This document shows positions 39,719-50,871 of a DNA stretch of 64,000 nucleotides, piece by piece. The notes beneath the pieces are model-generated. The model ran no database searches. It was given only the letters and a program-made list of their open reading frames with translations, and was not told where the DNA came from. How positions within the stretch are numbered: the first letter of the stretch is position 1; every line of letters begins with the position of its first letter. A program made the translations under genes and the position numbers. This stretch comes from Temnothorax longispinosus (lineage: Eukaryota; Arthropoda; Insecta; Hymenoptera; Formicidae). The stretch is taken from contig NC_092360.1 of the NCBI RefSeq assembly GCF_030848805.1, positions 7,688,001 to 7,752,000 of the forward strand. Direction: 5' to 3'.

Positions 39719-39957
39719 TTGTAAAAGTACAATTTTGTTGAATGAAGAATGAGCATTATTATTAGATTAAATTAGCGTGATTCTGATATACATGCGTATT
39801 TGAAATTGTAAATGTATTACAAAATGTCAAAGCTGTTTTTTCACTTCTTCGTAGCGTTGTCAATTAATTAAGCATTTATCGTGTGAATAAGATGGAATAT
39901 TTTCGCGCGTCTCACAAATGCGTTCGTCGCTCTCTCGTCTGTATATGTGTATATACG

Positions 39958-39963
39958 AATAAA
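39958..39963 (+). terminator. AATAAA polyadenylation signal
   Basis: AATAAA occurs 240 bases after the elongase stop codon and is the first clear canonical signal on this strand. Confidence 0.5.
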
Positions 39964-40519
39964 GAAAACTAGACCGACTGGCTGGCACAATTTATTTTCT
40001 CACGGACTTTGAATTGATATATTATTCAAAGTATTTCTCACGGTTTCGGCTCAATCTTTCGCTTCTTTTTCCTTACGTCTTTTCATCGTCTGGTCTTTCC
40101 ATCCGCCTCCTTTTCATTTCATTGAATCCGTGCAGCTATATCCTACAAATCCAGGCGTAATTCCAAATGTTTTCCATAGCCTATTAAACGATTAAAAACA
40201 TTCCCAGATAGCCAAAATGCTGTGAGTTTTCTGCCATGTTGCCAACAATCGTTAATGCAACTAATTTTGACAAACTCGGGACAAGGTGAGACAGCATTAT
40301 GCTTGTCGGGTTGAACTCATATGAATTATATTTCTATTAACAGCAAATTGATTGCAACGTGACAGCATCAATTTGTGAGGGATTTGTGATAGCACGACAT
40401 ATGTTGCAGACAACGTACCAATATTGCGGACCGTTTGCTCTTGAAATTGCGTCAACTGATTGCATGTATAAGCAGTCATGTAGCTGCGTATTTGTAACAT
40501 GTTCTATTTCGATGTCAGC
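39964..40519. other. Noncoding spacer with possible transposon sequence
   Basis: No gene. The part from 40205 (CCCAGATAGCCAAAATGCTG) to 40500 reads like a dispersed repeat, with open frames on both strands that have no domain. No inverted ends were established. Confidence 0.4.
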
Positions 40520-40833
40520 AAAGGACCTCGCATACATCACAGGGAAAATTGGCCTCTCGTCGATTTTGCTGAAATTGTAGTATGATTCTCGACGACTCGA
40601 CCTACGAAGCTACGTTCACGTACAAATACACATACATATGTGTACAAAGAATAGAATTTTCGAATAAGGCACTATTATCGACCTTTGACCTTCCATATCT
40701 CGGGAACTGTCCATTTTTTGACCTCAGACCCATTATGACTTTTGATCAGGACGACATGAACTACATCATACTACAATTTCAGCAAATTCGACGGGAGGGC
40801 CAATTTTCCCTGTGATGTGTGCGGGGTCCTTTA
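40520..40833. mobile_element. MITE with ~65-bp terminal inverted repeats
   Basis: The left end AAAGGACCTCGCATACATCA continues through CAGGGAAAATTGGCC and GCTGAAATTGTAGTATGAT. The right end carries the reverse complement ending GTGCGGGGTCCTTT. The inverted repeats match over about 65 bases with few differences. The centre includes TCTCGACGACTCGACCTACG, shared with 38272-38300, and CTTTGACCTTCCATATCTCG. No coding capacity. A partial inverted copy lies at 37715-37905 on the other side of the elongase gene. Confidence 0.8.
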
Positions 40834-42384
40834 CGCGAGTGAAACCGAATATTCCCAAACGGGAAGAAAGGGAAGGAGATGGAAAAATAAAGCGCGTTTG
40901 TTAACGCGAGCCAACTCTTTCTTCGCTTTCTTTCTCGACGCGTTGATAAAATACGGATTTCCTCCGTATTTCGTGAACAGAATAAGAACAAATAAGAACG
41001 AGGCGAACAGAATAGGATTGAACTATCTGAACCATCTCGAAGACGGACTCTCCACGGATGCGGGGAGGACCCGAACGAGGTCGTGCATCGAGATACATCT
41101 GCGCGGTTTCCGCAACGCGCAACGTACACGTAAAACGCCCCGTTTGGCGAAGAATGCATTCTTGTGGTAGTTGTGGTTCTCTCGCACATAAGGCAGAACT
41201 TTTCCTCCGCCGCGGCCGCGCCGCGCCGGCTCGAGCCGTTAATAATAACAGATCGTCGAGAGAGCGCACAATGGCGATTCGTGAAAGGCGCCTCCGCGTT
41301 TGTCTTAAATGCCATGTATTAAGCGCAGGCCGATCACAAAGAAACTGTACACAGGAACGAGCGCTCGCGAGTCTCTCGACAGCCGGACGGGCGGATGACG
41401 AATGCGCCTCTCCGGGAATTGCCTCGTTAACGATTTCGCGTACGGCCGGCCGTTCTTCTTTTAGACATATAGGTCGTTGCAACGGCGAGGACAACGCGCA
41501 ACCGTGTGCCAAGAATTTAGCGAACCGGTGGATCGCCAAGAGGGAAAGAAGGGAACGGGGGAGACGTCTACGCATAAACAACGGCGCGAAACGCGCAACA
41601 GCGTGCGCTTTGTATTCCTATAAAGTATTCTGCGGCGATCTAGGATATGTATACTGTCGCTTTGTATGCAAGCCCTGTGTCCCTTAGAACACGAAGTTAT
41701 GGAGCGAAGCGGATTCGCGGATCGATTCCGTTCGCTCATTACGTTTGGTATTTGCGTTTGACTAAGTTTCAGACCAATTCGCCGCCGACTTTGCTTCAAA
41801 AGGAGCCCTTTGGAGTCGTCTTCGAAAGTCGTGTCCGAGAGAGAGAGAGACAGATCAGGCGATTCCGCGCTTCCATGTACCGCGTTCCGCGTTGGTACCT
41901 TTGCGTTTAGCGCGAAATGGGATAGGGGCATGCTCTGTTCAGGACATAAATCATCTTACGTCGCTTTTTCAAGCGGTTACGAGTACCGAGGGACAAAAGG
42001 GTACCTCGCGGTTGACGCATTACCGTCGTGAGTACCTGTCAAGAGCAAAGGAACCGGGGGCGGCAACGGAAGACCAGGAGGGAGAGAGAGAGACGCGAGG
42101 GATAACGGCAGGCATAAGAGAGGAGAGCCTCATGAGAGAAAAGAGCCCATGAAGCAGATGGAACGTTCGCCGGGAATGTCTACTAGGAGGGAGAGCTTTC
42201 CTGGTGTGGGCGGCTTACTTCCGGATTTATTCTGCGATGGACTTTCGATTCTGACGCTTGGTTACTAATTACATTTATACTAATTACAAGAGAAACGACA
42301 GAGAAGGGGAAATTACAACAATACACCTGCACTCGTCTCGTCGCGCGCGTGTGTGTGTGTGTGTGAAGCTGGCATATACGTATC
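40834..42384. other. CpG-rich noncoding region with overlapping open frames
   Basis: Long frames run on both strands (40901-41581 minus, 226 codons; 41058-41687 plus, 209 codons; 41461-41931 minus). They overlap each other antisense, are rich in Arg, Ser and Ala, and show no domain, which fits a CpG-rich region with few stop codons. A GA-rich patch at 42080-42140 and a GT tract at 42347-42365 follow. It could be a promoter or unmethylated island. No confident gene is called. Confidence 0.45.
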
Positions 42385-42576
42385 ATTTTGTGGAAACTCA
42401 AAGTTGAGAATTCTGGCTTTCTTTTTAATAGTTTTATAATTCTTTATAAGTTGGACAAATATATATATGGTTCTGGTCATTAAAGCACAAAAATGCCTCA
42501 GGACAAACGGAGACGATCACCAAAAACTATTAAAAATTAAGCCAGGATTCTCAATTCCTTATTAGTTTCCATAAAA
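42385..42576. mobile_element. MITE, about 190 bp
   Basis: ATTTTGTGGAAACT at the left end is mirrored by AGTTTCCATAAAAT at the right end. Further matching arms are TTGAGAATTCTGGCTTT with TTTTTAATAGTTTT, against AAAACTATTAAAAATTAAGC with CAGGATTCTCAA. The arms are about 55 bases with a small asymmetry. No coding capacity; family unknown. Confidence 0.75.
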
Positions 42577-43733
42577 TAATACATCAGCTTTAAACACTCC
42601 GTTTCGTCACCTCGCGACGGTTTTAAACAGGCTTGACGGTGATGTTTGCGTCGGTCGACTCTCATTATTTTCGCTAATTAAGCCCGCGCGGTAGCTTGAT
42701 CCGCGAATATGAGGTTCTAGAATGACTCGAGATTCCAAGAGAAGTGCTTCCACGGGCATGAAGGCGGCAGGGGTCCTCAAGCGTATCACGAGAGTATAGT
42801 ATGTCAGAATGAGTAATAAAAAAATACCAAGATAATATTAAAGGATTTAATAAAACGAACGTATATTATGTGCTTGACAGCAATAAACGAAATCCTTTTG
42901 CATTAGATTGTATCTTTTCACCATCCATCCGGACATACCGCGGAGTGAATGAGAGCGCGAAGAGAATCAATGGAGATCAATAGATAGAGAGTCAGAAAAA
43001 AGTGCACGACGAGTGATAACGTGGGGAAGTCAGGGAACTAGCAATTAGTGCAGCAAGATCACTAAAATTGCATTATAAGGGCAGTTGGAACATAGTAAAA
43101 GTAAAACCGCGTGCAGTGCACGGTGAACGAGATTGCATACAACTCGACAAGCAAAGGATATCGTAATGAAAGGGGAAACTGGTAATGAACGCAAGTACCG
43201 ATCATTATTATCGATTGTTCTAAGCGGACTGCGCAAATTACGGGAGCGATTCCCGGGCTAGTAACAGCCACAATAGTAAAAAAGTGAAAGTAATAAGCAA
43301 TTGTAATAAATAAACTCAACAAGGTGCAATAAATCCAAAAGATTACGCATGTGTGGCTCGAAGTTCACTCATGCAAGATCAGAAGTTGGCGCCTCTCAAA
43401 TGTTCCGAATGTCCTTCATTCTATCCTCTATCCTTATATGTTAAATATCCAGATCAAAGACCTCTTTGATCCAGATATCTTACGCTGAAATATATATCCA
43501 CATTTCTGAGATAAAAAAAGGAAAAAAAAAGGTTTCTCTTAGAAAATACAATCTTTTTTTCAAAAATCTGTGCAGCAAGAATTATAGCAAAGAAATGAGC
43601 GCGTTTCACAATATTAGAGTACAAATTTATGTTATTGCTTATAACCGCACATCCATGGATAAAGATGCATTTAAAAAAAAAAGAACGCGCAATTTATTTT
43701 GTCACATTTTATAATGTTAGACAGACATCAGAT
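42577..43733. other. Noncoding spacer
   Basis: No supportable gene, RNA or repeat structure. The open frame at 43466-43714 is lysine-rich and lies in A-rich sequence directly before the first exon of the next gene, so it may include its promoter and 5' UTR. Confidence 0.4.
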
Positions 43734-44470
43734 ATGACGACTATGATAAGGGTTAAATACATTGGTATGAAATCATGATTATTTTCTTATAAAGTGAGTC
43801 ATACTAATGGTATAAGATTATAATTATAATTACAGAATATTTGTCGAATAGCGATGACGCTGGACATTCAGAAACTATGTCTGTAGACAGAGAAGTGTTG
43901 GTGAACGTAAATTGTCCGATTAGGATGATACTCAATTACATAAGAAAAATTGCACGTGTCAGCAATACATGTAAATAAAAGTGAAATGAAATAAAAATCT
44001 TTAAATATATCTATTAATTATATAAAAGTATTAACTTTATTGCTCATATAGCGTACAATTTCGATTTTGATAAATTACAACACGTAGCCTTTTAGTTAAC
44101 TAAAATCAGCATTAAAATCTCATAGAAAACAATTTCTTTCAGGCGAATTCGATTTGTGCGATGAAGTAAATTGTCAACTGAAAAATGTTTCTTTTTATGA
44201 ACCCTGTACAAATGGAACAGATATTCTTCAATCAGATTTAACATACTTTATCGTCACCTTCGAACGTAAATAATAATGTACGACTATTTTATTTATTAGA
44301 ATTACAGGTAATATTTTTCAGGGGATGAGAACGGACAGATGATAAACCTCACACCGCTTCTAACTGGCAAAGCAGCCAAAAAATATTGCGACATTCTATC
44401 GAAGATCCAAAGACCATCGCGAAAAAATTCTGTTAAATCTACGCTCAAAAAGCATAACAACGTACAATAA
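43734..44470 (+). CDS. Small protein resembling vertebrate CXorf65 (uncharacterised)
   Basis: Four exons, 43734-43764, 43836-43970, 44143-44265 and 44322-44470, join with GT-AG introns all in phase 1 and give 145 residues; no single frame is long enough to be obvious. The protein begins MTTMIRVKYIEYLSN, then has VLVNVNCPIRMILNYIRK near residue 30-47, EFDLCDE near 57, YFIVTFERDENGQM near 90 and LTPLLTGKAAKKYCDILSK near 105. From memory, the order of a VKY start, LVNxNC, LLxYIR, DLCDE, a Y-V-ER strand and a PLL segment is that of the CXorf65 family of animals, whose function is not known. No signal peptide or membrane segment is seen. A second in-frame ATG at 43743 is an alternative start. It ends 244 bases from the convergent crotonase gene. 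AATAAA follows at 44479. Confidence 0.75.
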
Positions 44471-44478
44471 ATCTAATG

Positions 44479-44484
44479 AATAAA
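44479..44484 (+). terminator. AATAAA polyadenylation signal
   Basis: The signal lies eight bases after the stop codon of the CXorf65-like gene, giving a very short 3' UTR. It supports the 3' end of the four-exon model. Confidence 0.55.
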
Positions 44485-44624
44485 TTACTTTACAATTGCA
44501 GCTGTATTGTAAAGTATGTGCGTATGATAGCGTTAATCCACGAGAGACTAGACATGGATATATTAAATGATATTTTTAATATGTACAATTTATCTGACAA
44601 AAATACATTATGAAAATTATGAAG

Positions 44625-44630
44625 TTTATT
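44625..44630 (-). terminator. AATAAA polyadenylation signal (minus strand)
   Basis: TTTATT on the + strand is AATAAA on the - strand, 84 bases beyond the crotonase stop. Together with the signal at 44479 it shows how tightly the two convergent genes are packed. Confidence 0.5.
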
Positions 44631-44713
44631 AGGCTTATTTAGAGAGAGCTATTCTAAAAGTACATTATGTACATTATATATATATACATACACATACACG
44701 CGCTAGAAGTTCT

Positions 44714-46024
44714 TTATAATAAATTTTCATCTAACTCTCGAATGCTCTCATCTCTTACAGTGATATCATGAAACTTCCCGTGCCTTCCAATTTTGTGATC
44801 GGCGAATTTCTTGGCGCCTGGAACACCCTCCTCTAATATTAAGTGCGAAGAGTTATCCTTCTCGAACTGCAGCGCCTCTTCTATATGCTTCGGCGAAAAC
44901 ATGGCAAAATATGTTGACGCACGATCCGCCAGCATACTTTTCTGCGGGAATTTTACAAGAGAATTCGCCAAGTTCATCGCTGTACCCAGAGCTGGAAAAG
45001 ATTAAAAAGATAGACACACGTTATTATTAATGATTTTATATGATCAAATGGCTTGAAATAATAATATGTATAAATATATGAGAAAAAAAACTGTACAATC
45101 GTTATCTTGACTTATTTTATTTTATAAACTAAGAACAGTTAGGAATTTTACATATCTCGTAATGTCTTCTCTTACGAGATTTAAAATAAATTCAAAAGAA
45201 TCTTTATTGTACCTGAACCGCAAGATGTGTATCTGTGCGTAATTCCCCAATTGAATGCATCCTGTGCAGTAAGCGCCCTTCCGGTCAGTATAAGATCCAT
45301 AGCTCTGGAATATCCGATCATGGCAGGCAAACGGACGGTGCCTCCGCATAAAATTGGAACGCCAAAACGTCGGTTTAAGAAGCCCACCACCGCTGTATCC
45401 TCTATAACCCTCAAGTCGCACATCAGAGCAAGCTCGAATCCTATTCCAACCGCATACCCGCTCAAAGCTGCGACCAACGGCTTCTTAGACAATTCAGTTC
45501 TATTCGCCTATAAAGAATCAAAGAGACCCGTTAGTATACTGAACAAATGTGCCGTTTCGTAATTTGAGATTGCAAGTGCGGCTGTACCAGCGGTCCAAAA
45601 TGTGGTATGCTTTCCTCGTTTTCGCCGTTATAGTCCGCGATTTCTTTGAGATCGTAACCGGCACAGAAATTGCCTCCCACTCCGTATAACACTCCCACTA
45701 ACGACTCTTCATTATTCTCAAATGCATCCAGCGTTTCGGACAGTAGATGCGCGGTTGCAACGTCTAGGCAGTTCCTCTTTTCTGGACGATTAATACCGAT
45801 AGCAGTCACCTTACCCATCTGCTTCACCAGTATCGGTTTTTCTGAAATGAAACATATGTGTGCCGATACCTTATATTTATTTGTTATACTTTTCGTGATA
45901 TTTCAAATACATTACCTTTGTCGTCGACACTCGCATTCGCCGCAGGCTGAGAGGTTAGGGTTCGTCGTACGTTATTTCTCAGCGTACGACTAAACGAACC
46001 GGACAATTTCCTTAGAGAATGCAT
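44714..46024 (-). CDS. Mitochondrial crotonase-family enzyme (enoyl-CoA hydratase-like)
   Basis: Four exons on the - strand, 46024-45916, 45841-45588, 45507-45213 and 44991-44714, join with GT-AG introns into 311 residues. The N-terminus, MHSLRKLSGSFSRTLRNNVR, is basic, Ser/Arg-rich and lacks acids, like a mitochondrial presequence. The crotonase fold follows: GINRPEKRNCLD near residue 50, oxyanion-hole loop GGNFCAGYDLKEI near 92, GYAVGIGFELALMCDLRV near 140, FLNRRFGVPILCGGTVRLP near 167 and LTGRALTAQDAFNWGI near 195. The Glu in GFELA matches the first catalytic Glu of enoyl-CoA hydratase, but the second (in GxPE of hydratases) is replaced, because the family here has the FxRRxGVP variant found in a separate crotonase branch of bacteria and animals. 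It probably acts on an acyl-CoA in mitochondria, but classic hydration of 2-enoyl-CoA should not be assumed. Confidence 0.9.
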
Positions 46025-46804
46025 TGTTTTCACGCTATAAATGTCTTCCACAACAGTTTACACTTCTGAGAATATAAATAGTTTTGATGTAGCTTTCACT
46101 AAAAAATTAGGATGTAGGATTTTGTTGAATTCCAGCTACGTCAGGTAACAGGAATCTTCTTTCGATAGGTAACAGCATGCAAGATCATACGAATCACACG
46201 TTAATGACTTCTTTCTCTTCTTCCTCCTTTTACTTTCTTCAATGAGATTAGATTCGCGTTTAAAGTTTAAACACGCGTCCTATGGCGTCCTACAACCTAC
46301 ACACGTGTTTTGTGGAATATATCGACTACGTCCGTACGTCGTTCGGTTTTCGATATATCGAACCGTCGATAATCGTAAAATCGATAAAATTTTAAAATAT
46401 AAAATTGTTTAAAATAAAAATTTACAATTTAATTATTAAAATGTTTGTTTTCAAAATGTTAATGTGAAAAAAAACATGAATCAATAATTAATAATTAATA
46501 TTCATATTTAATTGAAATATATATTTTATATGTATAATGTAATACGCATTTCTATCTCCAAGAAATTAGTGAAAATTAATATTATTATAATATTGGCATT
46601 ATATCGATAACACAAGCGGAACGTTGATATCAATATTTATAAAAGAACTTCAAGATACTTTTTTTCGCTATATGTAATTCACTTCAATCCAGTTCTTCGT
46701 GATCGATCGTTTTTGACAAGAGCAATCGACGAAGCTCGACAACGGGACTTCGGGAAATAAAACGACCAACGGTAATTTAGACCAACGACCGCCTTTTAGG
46801 AGAG
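46025..46804. promoter_or_regulatory. Shared divergent promoter region
   Basis: The crotonase start (46024, minus) and the F-box start (46834, plus) are about 0.8 kb apart, head to head, so the interval must contain both promoters. No clear TATA box was seen near either start. The middle (46380-46620) is very AT-rich. A CGATATATCGAACCGTCGAT palindromic-looking stretch at about 46348-46370 could be a protein-binding site. Confidence 0.4.
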
Positions 46805-46858
46805 ATGAGGACGGGCCAAGCTGAAGCCGGGAGATGTGGGATCAGCTACCTGAGCTGA
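46805..46858 (+). other. Upstream ORF overlapping the F-box start codon
   Basis: An ATG at 46805 opens a 17-codon frame that ends at 46858, past the main ATG at 46834 in a different frame. If it lies in the mRNA it would be expected to lower translation of the F-box protein. Confidence 0.4.
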
Positions 46859-49727
46859 TATTGACGCAGATATTCGGCCATCTCGATCGCGCGGATCGCG
46901 CCAGCGTCAGCCAGGTCTGCCGGTCATGGAATCGCACGTTGTCCTCACCCGTGCTCTGGCGATCCGTCACGGTTCTCATCGATCGCGATCTGCGCGGCGA
47001 CTTCCCACTGGCAGGAGAACTCGCCGTAAGAGATTTTTTTTCCCCCGCCATCCGATGAGATTCTTCCCGGTGAATTTAATTAAATCTATCGTAGAATTGA
47101 TAATCAAGCGAAATCGAAATCGTGAATTTGAAGAAAAATATTATATATAGTTCAAGAATTAAGGAACTGATTCACTTTGGAAAATAGGCAAAAAAAAGGA
47201 CAGAAATAAATATTTCGGTAGAGAAAAAAAACTCACTACATGACTATTTTATGAAGTTATTAAGTTCTCTTAAATTTTGTCGAAGAATCCTTGCCAATTT
47301 GACCCTTTTTTTTGCCAGAAAAAATTTTAGCCAGAAATATTAAAAATAAAAAAAAATAAGATTTTTTTCGTAAATTACGTTTCTTTTTTTTTTTTTTTTT
47401 TCAAAAAAACACTCATGGGTCAATCTGACCCTACACACACTTTGATCGTCCACCATTTTAAATTGACGAGTGCGATCAACTTGCGAAAAAATTTTCATAT
47501 GTACTTGGAACATTGTTAAATCAAGTGCCACTTTTTATTTATATCAATTGATTTAACAATGTTCTAAGTACATCTGGAAATTTTTTCCAGCTGATCGCAC
47601 TCGTCAATTTAAAATGGTGGACGATTAAAGTGTGTGTAGGGTCAGATTGACCCAGAGTGTTCTCCGTGAATGAAAAAATAGGTGTGTTCTCGGAGGGTTA
47701 AAAGATGATCCTGAATAGAGATTTTGTCGTATATCATATTTTCATTAATTGTGCTAACGATATAAATGCTCGATTCATCATATTGACAGGCGAAATATGG
47801 ACAGCATATGCGCAGCCTGGAGCTCGCTTTTTCGCGGCCGTACATTTCGCCGAGACAGATCAGGATCAGGCGCAACACTCAGGCCGAGGCGGGCGCCGAT
47901 TTTCTGGCGATCGTACGCGCGAAGGATGTGCAGCTGCGGCGACTGATATTGACAAACTGGGTGTTCGGCTACAAATGGGGCAATCGGGGAACGCTGCTCT
48001 GTGCCCTGGCAAACTTTCTACGGTGATCTCCCGTTCTTATACCGATTTTAACAGAATTTACGAGCTGATCCTTTTTCTTGTATTGCAGCGGTCAACGCAG
48101 CCTGGAGATCCTGAGCTTATTAAACGCGGACTTCGGCGTGACGGACGTCTTGCGACTGCTGGGAACGGTTGTCAAAGGGTCCGGTGAACATCTAGTCTCG
48201 CTGGATCTCCGCGGTGCTTTCAGAGAGTGGCAAGCTCCTCATGACAATCCGAGGTATATAAAGACGTTAGAAAATATTATATATTTATAAATGTAATAAC
48301 ACAATATTTTTTTAGTATCTTTATATCTCATTTTAAAAAATGTATATATATGTATACACAAATAAAAGTAAATTGTTAAACAAAAATCTCAAGTGCTTTC
48401 GCAACTTCAGAATTTATTTGCGGCAATTCTGTATGAACCGTGATTAACACACAACATCATTGTTTTAGATACTTGCGCCTACTGGGTCGTTTTCACGCGC
48501 TAACTCTGTTGAAATTGGATTATCCGGCTTTATCAAATCACGCTCTCGACGCTCTTGCAAATGGAGCATCGAAAACGCTAAAGTACCTGTACATATCCGT
48601 AAGGGACTCGGACTCTAGGCAGCACATGGTAGCGGACGTTGCCTGGCGCAATTTGGTGTTAGCTTGCCCTGATTTGACAGTGTCCTATACTATAGGTATA
48701 ACACTATAACAAAATGTTGCTAAACAACATAATCTAAGATTGCCTCCTTCACTAAAAAGTATATAGAATCCATCTTTGAATCCGTCTCTATTTCTTTTCA
48801 AGCTCGTTCTATGGTCTTCGTAGTTCGATTAAATGTAATTAGATAAATAATTTTCAAATCTTTTTTATTTTTATTTTTTATTATTAGGGACTTTGTAAGT
48901 AATATTTAAGTGCAAAAATTTATTTTAATAAAAATAGGCTTGATTTTTATTTCTTATTGAGAATTATTGCACCATTCAGCTTTTCAAGTTTGATTTTCAG
49001 TGAACATCTCGCACTATGAGGACATGTACTACTTACTATTGCCTAGTATCCCCCTAGCTAAGTTCCACATGTTCAGCGGGCACGTATGGGATCAGAGCAG
49101 GTCACGGAACTTCAGGAGCACGATCGGTCTGATAATTACTCAATACACAAATACGTTAGGTATTTTACAAGCTGCTACTTGCTAATCGATTTTTGAGACC
49201 TAACGATATAAAATAAAATATTCGATGCTGTTGGATTTGTTACATAAACTTCATAAGATAAATTATAAATCGAGCTCTTTTCGGTGAATGAATTCTGTGT
49301 CCGTTATTATAAATTTGTCATCGTAACAGAATGAGGAAAAATATCTTCTTTTGCAGTTGAAGTTATGCTGCAGCTTAGGAACAATCGCGAATCACTCGAC
49401 GATCTGTTGGTGTCCATGCTGATACGTTGCAAGCGCTTGACGAGATTGCAGTATGATGGAATTATAAGAAGCCTCGAGACTCTACGCGAGATATGTCAGC
49501 TTCAGGCCGAACGCAAAACCCGTGAGTAGGAATGTTTTTTACGGCACCAGTAAATCTGATTGAACGTGATCGTAGATTTCAGGACAATACATGTGAAACC
49601 TCGGAACATCAATATTCATAATCGTGCTATACTGAACGATATTAATTATCGATACGATCGCAAAATGCACGAACAAGAAGTCGACTTTCGGATTGAAGAT
49701 CCTACCTCGATCTTATTCTTTTATTGA
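46834..49727 (+). CDS. FBXO39: F-box protein of the FBXO39/FBXO33 type
   Basis: Seven exons, 46834-47025, 47790-48022, 48089-48253, 48469-48695, 49001-49159, 49357-49521 and 49576-49727, join in consistent phase to 430 residues. The F-box is at the N-terminus, LPELILTQIFGHL then VCRSWNRTLSSPVLW (about residues 4-45), the surface that binds Skp1 in SCF ubiquitin ligases. The rest is leucine-rich, with LRRLILTN, LEILSLLNADF, LVSLDLRG, LTLLKLDYPALS and SLDDLLVSMLIRCKRL, consistent with a substrate-binding LRR domain. The order of segments, especially LxLDYxxLS followed by VAWRNLVLACPDLTV, is like vertebrate FBXO39; FBXO33 is the alternative relative. The last exon's acceptor (ATCGTAG before 49576) was chosen over one six bases later because only it keeps the frame to the final LFFY stop. 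Intron 1 carries a hairpin element. Confidence 0.85.
47417..47653. mobile_element. Foldback MITE in intron 1 of the F-box gene
   Basis: Both ends carry GGGTCAATCTGACCC-like sequence, followed on the left by TACACACACTTTGATCGTCC, ACCATTTTAAATTGACGAGT and TTGTTAAATCAA. The right half is the inverted copy. Arms of about 110 bases leave a loop under 20 bases, so the transcript of this intron should form a long double-stranded hairpin. No coding capacity. GGAGGGTTAA and a TTAA lie further out, so the original element may have been larger. Confidence 0.85.
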
Positions 49728-50871
49728 TGAGTTATCTTGCTTTCGTCAATAATTTTGAATGTTTACAATTTGGCAAAAAAAATTTAATTCTATTTTGATA
49801 CCAATGTTTTACGACGTCATTTTTCTTTTTATCAAATAACACAATGACAATTAAAATAACGATAAAATAACAATTTTTAAATTATCCAAGAACGAAATAA
49901 TACATAGTTGTACTATACCACAGCAACCAGCACTATGTATAAAAATATTAAAATTGATTAACAATCAATTTTGACTCGAATTTTAAGTGACTGTTATATG
50001 TGTATGTTTGGGCATAATAATACATATAATATATGAGTATTATAAAGTTTATTATTTATTCAATATATATAATTGCTATCAATTTATATAAAATTTACAT
50101 AAAATCGTTAAATTGCATTTTGTCTCTGTTTCCTTACATTATTCGTAAAGAATAAATATAGTAGTATAAAATGGCAGTGATTATAAAAAATGGCAGTAAT
50201 TATTTATAGAAAAATATATATACATCAAAATGACATATCAATTATAAGAATCTATACTTTATAGAAGAAATACTGTTTGCATATAACGAATAACATGATA
50301 TATCACAATCAGAAATATTTTATATAAAAAATATGTAAAAAAAATGTATAAAAAATAATTCTAAATTGTGTTGGAAAATGCTCATTGATGCTTTTAAGTA
50401 TTTTTTATCTTGTTATATTCATCAAGTCTAACAAAACAATATCAAAAAGAGCATTTTTATTGTAATGTTTTATATATATCTATCTTTTGCTTTATGCAGT
50501 AGTCTACGCATTATTTTATAACTTATAATTAACAATAGATATCCCACTAACACAAAAAAGGGATATTATCTTTTTCACTAATATCACGGACGGTTTCTTC
50601 ATTAGTCATTACTAAAATTAGAAAATATATTTATCTATCATCCTGAGGTAAAAAAGTGTAATCCCTAATTATAATATCTTCGGAACTTTAGTTATGTAAA
50701 AGATTCAGTATATTCAAGTCTTCCGTTATTGAATTAAAAATTATGTAAAAAATTATTTAAGACATCATAACATCTTCAAACGTCTGTAGGATTCCTAAGC
50801 ATTCGTGATATATATAGGTGATATCTATTCCTTCGCGTTGACTCGATAAATCCCGTGAAGACAAATCCACC
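49728..50871. other. 3' UTRs and spacer between convergent genes
   Basis: Very AT-rich sequence without frames. The F-box and first zinc-finger genes converge here. Several AATAAA-like signals occur (for example near 50150), so exact transcript ends cannot be chosen. Confidence 0.45.

Noticed and set aside
40901..41687. Overlapping antisense ORFs of 226 and 209 codons
   Set aside because: Both strands are open at once in a CpG-rich region, composition is Arg/Ser/Ala-rich and neither has a domain, so low stop-codon density explains them.
49570..49600. Stop codon (TAG) directly after exon 6 of the F-box gene, or acceptor at TTTCAG
   Set aside because: The first ends the protein at a perfect GTGAGT donor and the second leads to an immediate stop, whereas the acceptor before 49576 opens 50 further protein-like codons ending in a natural stop.
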